DNA of 64,000 nucleotides from Spirochaetes bacterium GWB1_60_80 (GTDB taxonomy: Bacteria; Spirochaetota; Spirochaetia; Treponematales; UBA12059), in contig MIAR01000035.1 of NCBI GenBank assembly GCA_001829185.1, forward strand, positions 84,579-148,578, given 5' to 3'. Made by a program: the position numbers and the translations under genes. Below are positions 61,176-64,000 of this stretch, in pieces (position 1 is the first letter of the stretch; each line of letters starts with the position of its first letter). The notes beneath the pieces are model-generated. The model did no database searches, had not been told where the DNA came from, and was given only the letters and a program-made list of their open reading frames with translations.

Positions 61176-61907
61176 ATGCGCAAGCAGCTTTTATCTATCC
61201 TGACGACCATCATGATGCTGATGCCAGCCTGGCTGTCGGCCACGCCCAGCAACGGCCCCTTGCCCGATTCGCCGACTTCGGCGATCCGCGCCCATCTTAT
61301 CATGCTAGCCGAGGCCCGTCCGCCGGAACAAGTCGGCGACTACATCGTCTTCAGCGTCCGTGGCCGGTACCGCTCGGTCGGCGTCGCCTTCAGCCACGAG
61401 GACTGGGCCAGCGTCCACTATTTCGAGATCAACAGCCAAGGCACCTTCGTGTTTGCCCTCAGCGTACCGTTCGGTGATACCAGACTTAGCCATTACCGCC
61501 TGGTCCTGGACGGCATGTGGACCATCGACCCCACCAACCAGCAGCGCGCCATCGACCCGGACAGCGGCCTGCCGGTATCGCTCCTGACCCTGCCCGACCG
61601 GTCACTGCGGGTCTACGGACTGTGGCATCCGGCCGCCGAAAACCGCTCCGCTGCCCGGTTTTACTTCAGCGGCGCGCCTGGTCAGTTCGTCAGCGTGGCC
61701 GGGTCGTTCAACGGCTGGGATCCCTTCCTGCACATCCTGGAAGAAGTCAGCCCCGGCCAGTACGAGTTGGCCCTGCAGTTACCGCCCGGCACCTATTACT
61801 ATGCCTTCTTCCACGATGGGCAACGCCTGCGCGATCCTTTAAACGGCAGCCAGGCCATCGACCCGGCCGGCCGGCTGGTATCGGTGCTGACCATCGCCAC
61901 ACCCTAG
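61176..61907 (+). CDS. Secreted protein with two CBM48-like domains
   Basis: The 243-residue protein starts at ATG 61176 (GGCGGAGACGG upstream) with a signal peptide (MMLMPAWLSA). It has two successive early-set/CBM48-like domains: GRYRSVGVAFSHEDW with YRLVLDGMWTIDPTNQ (about 58-130), and SVAGSFNGWDPF with YYYAFFHDGQRLRDPLNG (about 165-235). Such domains bind alpha-glucan or act as protein-contact modules. No catalytic domain is attached. Family members of this type are frequent in Treponema. It lies 146 nt after the DUF4105 gene. Confidence 0.82.
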   Translation: MRKQLLSILTTIMMLMPAWLSATPSNGPLPDSPTSAIRAHLIMLAEARPPEQVGDYIVFSVRGRYRSVGVAFSHEDWASVHYFEINSQGTFVFALSVPFGDTRLSHYRLVLDGMWTIDPTNQQRAIDPDSGLPVSLLTLPDRSLRVYGLWHPAAENRSAARFYFSGAPGQFVSVAGSFNGWDPFLHILEEVSPGQYELALQLPPGTYYYAFFHDGQRLRDPLNGSQAIDPAGRLVSVLTIATP

Positions 61908-61925
61908 CTGGATATTGAGCCGCGC

Positions 61926-62459
61926 TCAAGGTTTAAAAGCTGCAAAGCGGACGCCGTCGCCCCGCCGGCTGACTTCATAAAACTTCACTTCTATCCAGGC
62001 GCCCTTCTTCTCCGGCACCTCCATTACGGCGAAACTCGGCCCCCACGATCCGCGCGGCCGCGCCAGGCTGCCCGGATTAATCAGCAGCACGCCGTCAAAC
62101 TGGTGGACGAACGGAATGTGGGTATGGCCGAAGCAAAAGCAGCAGGCTCGCTGGCGAACCGCCTCGGCCAGCAACAGATTACAGGAATCGCCATTGAGAA
62201 AGTGGTGGCCATGGGCTACCAGCAGCTTGCGTTCGGCGACGCGCACCGATCGCGTCAACGGCACGCCGGGGCTGGAGTCGACATTGCCCCGCACCAGGTA
62301 GACCATGGCCCGCAGTCCGAGCTGGTGCAAAACCTGGCCAACGTCGCCGACGCCGTCGCCGCAGTGGAGTATGCCGTCTACCGCCGGGGCCAGCTTGGCC
62401 AGCACCAAGGCCAGGTTGGCCCGATCGCCGTGGGTGTCGGAAACCAGCAGGAATCTCAT
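61926..62459 (-). CDS. YfcE/MJ0936-type metallophosphoesterase
   Basis: The 177-residue protein has all five calcineurin-type motifs: SDTHGD, HCGDGVGD, RGNVDS, AHGHH and FGHTHIP. The size fits the YfcE/MJ0936 phosphodiesterase group. It acts in the cytosol on an unidentified phosphodiester. Its ATG overlaps the stop of the YihY-cNMP gene (ATGA), so it is translated with it. Confidence 0.93.
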   Translation of the reverse strand: MRFLLVSDTHGDRANLALVLAKLAPAVDGILHCGDGVGDVGQVLHQLGLRAMVYLVRGNVDSSPGVPLTRSVRVAERKLLVAHGHHFLNGDSCNLLLAEAVRQRACCFCFGHTHIPFVHQFDGVLLINPGSLARPRGSWGPSFAVMEVPEKKGAWIEVKFYEVSRRGDGVRFAAFKP

Positions 62460-63832
62460 ACGCCGCCGCCGGAATAGCGGCCGTCTTGGCGCAGGCGTTC
62501 GTTGTTGGCCTTCAGGCGCTCCGCCAGCAGATGGATCAGCTTGCGCGACTCGGTCGGCGCCGAGGCCAGGTAGCGCTCGAACATGCCGGCCGGCAGCACG
62601 AACACCAGGCTGTCTTCGGTGGCAACGGCCCAGCCGGAGCGCTCCTCTTCCAGCAGCGCGGCCATCTCGCCGAAAAAAGCGCCGGCCGCCATCTCGGCCA
62701 CCGGCTGGCGCGGTGGATGCTGGCCGGCCGAGCCACCGGCCGGCGCGCCGGCTAAGCCGCTGGCCGGCGCCGCGTCCGGCACAGCCTCCGGGTCGTCCAG
62801 GTAAATGGCCACCCGCCCCTGATGCAGATAGAGCACCCGGTTATCCTTGTCGCCCCGCCGAAAAATAATGTCACCTTTTTCATAGCTGCACGCAAAACGC
62901 CGGAAAAGCCGCGCTGGATTGGCAAACAGGAAACTCTCGATGCGATTAGTCTTGCCGTGGGTCGTGGCCAGCCGGCTAAAACGCGAAAAGAGCATAACGT
63001 CAAAGAATTCGCTGGCATACATCAACTCGGCACAGAAAAAGTACAACCAGAAAAAGGCGAACACCTTGAGCAGGCCACTGATCAGGTTGCCGAAAATACC
63101 GTATAACAGGCCATAGCGGGCGGTATTCAGGAACAAGCCCAGAAAGGCGCCAAACAAGGCATAGGCCAAGACGCAGGCGGTGGCCGCCAACAGCGCATAA
63201 CGGTTTTTTGGCTTGTATTTGGGTATCGAGCGATAGGTGAGGTACACGAACAGCCAGAGCGCCAAGTACGGCAGCAGCTTGAGCACCGCCAGGCTGAGGC
63301 CGCCAAAAAACTCGCGGGCCGCCTGCCATTGCAACAGGTCGACCAGGGCTCGCAGAATCTGCACGCCGCTGATCAAAACCACCACCGCGAACATCAGCAC
63401 CAGCTCGACGGCGAAGGTCAGCAGGTTCTCGCGCAGGGCACTAGTGGCAGCTGTATCGCGATAGATGACACGCAGTCCGCGCTGGATGGACACTACGAAC
63501 AGCCGGGCAGCCCAGATCAGGTTGACGGCGCCAAACAGGCCAGCCAGGCCGGTAACCGGCTTGTCCAAGAAGACCCGCGTCACCTCGCCGGCGCCAAAAT
63601 CGCCCAAGTAGGGCTCCAGAAAAACCGCAACCGAACTAGCATCCATATCCATGGCGCCGTAAATGCGGGACGAGATGTAGACGATGATCAGCAGCGCCGG
63701 CATGGCCGACAGCAGGAAGGCATAAGCGCCGCCGGCGGCATGGTTGGCCATCTCGTGCCGGCCGAACTGCTCAAACGAGAAAACCACCCGCTGCAACAGG
63801 GCGATAAAAAAGCGGCCAACGCGTTTCCCCAT
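62456..63832 (-). CDS. YihY/BrkB membrane protein fused to a cNMP-binding domain
   Basis: The 458-residue protein has a YihY/BrkB part with six membrane helices (about 25-285, AAGGAYAFLLSAMPALLIIV, LTYRSIPKYKPKNRYALLAA). A cytoplasmic cNMP-binding domain (about 305-440: YEKGDIIFRRGDKDNRVLYLH, FFGEMAALLEEERSGWAVA) follows. The domain is interrupted by an extra Pro/Ala/Gly-rich stretch of about 35 residues just before FFGEM. The sequence after GEMA (ALLEEERSGWAVA) lacks the classic Arg-Thr/Ser pair, so it may not bind cAMP or cGMP normally. The transported or sensed substrate is unknown. Confidence 0.87.
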   Translation of the reverse strand: MGKRVGRFFIALLQRVVFSFEQFGRHEMANHAAGGAYAFLLSAMPALLIIVYISSRIYGAMDMDASSVAVFLEPYLGDFGAGEVTRVFLDKPVTGLAGLFGAVNLIWAARLFVVSIQRGLRVIYRDTAATSALRENLLTFAVELVLMFAVVVLISGVQILRALVDLLQWQAAREFFGGLSLAVLKLLPYLALWLFVYLTYRSIPKYKPKNRYALLAATACVLAYALFGAFLGLFLNTARYGLLYGIFGNLISGLLKVFAFFWLYFFCAELMYASEFFDVMLFSRFSRLATTHGKTNRIESFLFANPARLFRRFACSYEKGDIIFRRGDKDNRVLYLHQGRVAIYLDDPEAVPDAAPASGLAGAPAGGSAGQHPPRQPVAEMAAGAFFGEMAALLEEERSGWAVATEDSLVFVLPAGMFERYLASAPTESRKLIHLLAERLKANNERLRQDGRYSGGGV

Positions 63833-63914
63833 ACTACCATTGTGCCGTCCCCAGCCGGTTTAGGCAAGCTTTATTTATGAGTAAAAAATTATCCAATTCA
63901 AGCAGAGCATACGT

Positions 63915-63994
63915 GTTGCCTCATAATAAAATCTAGTCCTACGAGGTGGTTGCCTCATAAGTCAAATTCTAGTCCAAGGATAAGCTTGGACTAG
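63915..63994. repeat. Edge repeat: two 34-bp-spaced direct repeats and a hairpin
   Basis: GTTGCCTCATAA followed by an AT-rich stretch and CTAGTCC occurs at 63915 and again at 63949. The second runs into CTAGTCCAAG-GATAAG-CTTGGACTAG (63969-63994), a perfect 10-bp stem. The element may continue past the window edge. Confidence 0.6.
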
Positions 63995-64000
63995 AGTTTC

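Overview
This window looks like a chromosomal segment of a GC-rich spirochaete, probably Treponema- or Spirochaeta-like. The strongest evidence is the chemotaxis operon cheA, cheW-cheR-like fusion, cheX, cheY (45676-50580), an arrangement known from Treponema. A cyclic-nucleotide-gated channel with a TIGYGD filter (53198-54535), many lipoproteins and barrel-like outer-membrane proteins, and scattered single tRNA genes fit that assignment. No rRNA, CRISPR array, integrase or phage genes were seen. The species cannot be named from this sequence.

Layout. Bases 1-6172 hold a thioester-containing alpha-2-macroglobulin (5' end outside the window) overlapping pbpC. Bases 6334-12627 hold an ABC-F ATPase (+) followed by a minus-strand run: GNAT, EamA exporter, PAS-GGDEF-EAL protein, CPBP protease and a YcxB-like protein. 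Bases 12750-16960 form a decayed, mobile-element-marked stretch: a small transcription unit with a 22-codon ORF, a broken DUF4143-type ATPase, a truncated catalase, and an FG-GAP gene bracketed by two copies of a 137-bp repeat. Bases 17999-23572 form a block with lower GC and different codon use (TetR, AraC, SDR, ABC transporter) that ends next to tRNA-Pro and is a transfer candidate. Bases 24023-29893 hold two divergent envelope operons (TPR lipoprotein; MltD-like transglycosylase with partners). Bases 29979-35313 hold a histidine kinase, an HD-GYP response regulator, galE and an M20 peptidase. Bases 35859-43659 hold a radical SAM protein with an unusual cysteine motif, a multi-domain PHP-Cache-PAS-CBS-DUF294 fusion, and an acetate-type symporter with its DUF485 partner. 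After a CapA-like protein and the chemotaxis operon come envelope proteins, an Hsp20 gene behind a sigma-54-type promoter, a FliL-like protein, a receiver protein, a DUF4105 membrane protein, a CBM48-like secreted protein, a YfcE-type phosphodiesterase and a YihY-cNMP fusion.

How it works together. Signalling is prominent: two c-di-GMP hydrolase types (EAL and HD-GYP), two cNMP-binding membrane proteins, a chemotaxis core and a large multi-sensor nucleotidyltransferase-like protein. Cell-wall and envelope upkeep is the second theme: PbpC/A2M, MltD, barrel-like proteins and Hsp20.

The most unusual non-coding signal is a family of nearly identical 137-bp, three-hairpin, MITE-like elements. There are four full copies, each flanked by a concordant 4-bp YTAG direct repeat, plus partial and divergent relatives. 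Other highlights are a possible Fst/Ldr-like peptide gene with its own promoter and terminator, the five-module PHP fusion, a divergent pair of apparently leaderless promoters, and an inverted copy of the tRNA-Pro 3' end across its terminator.
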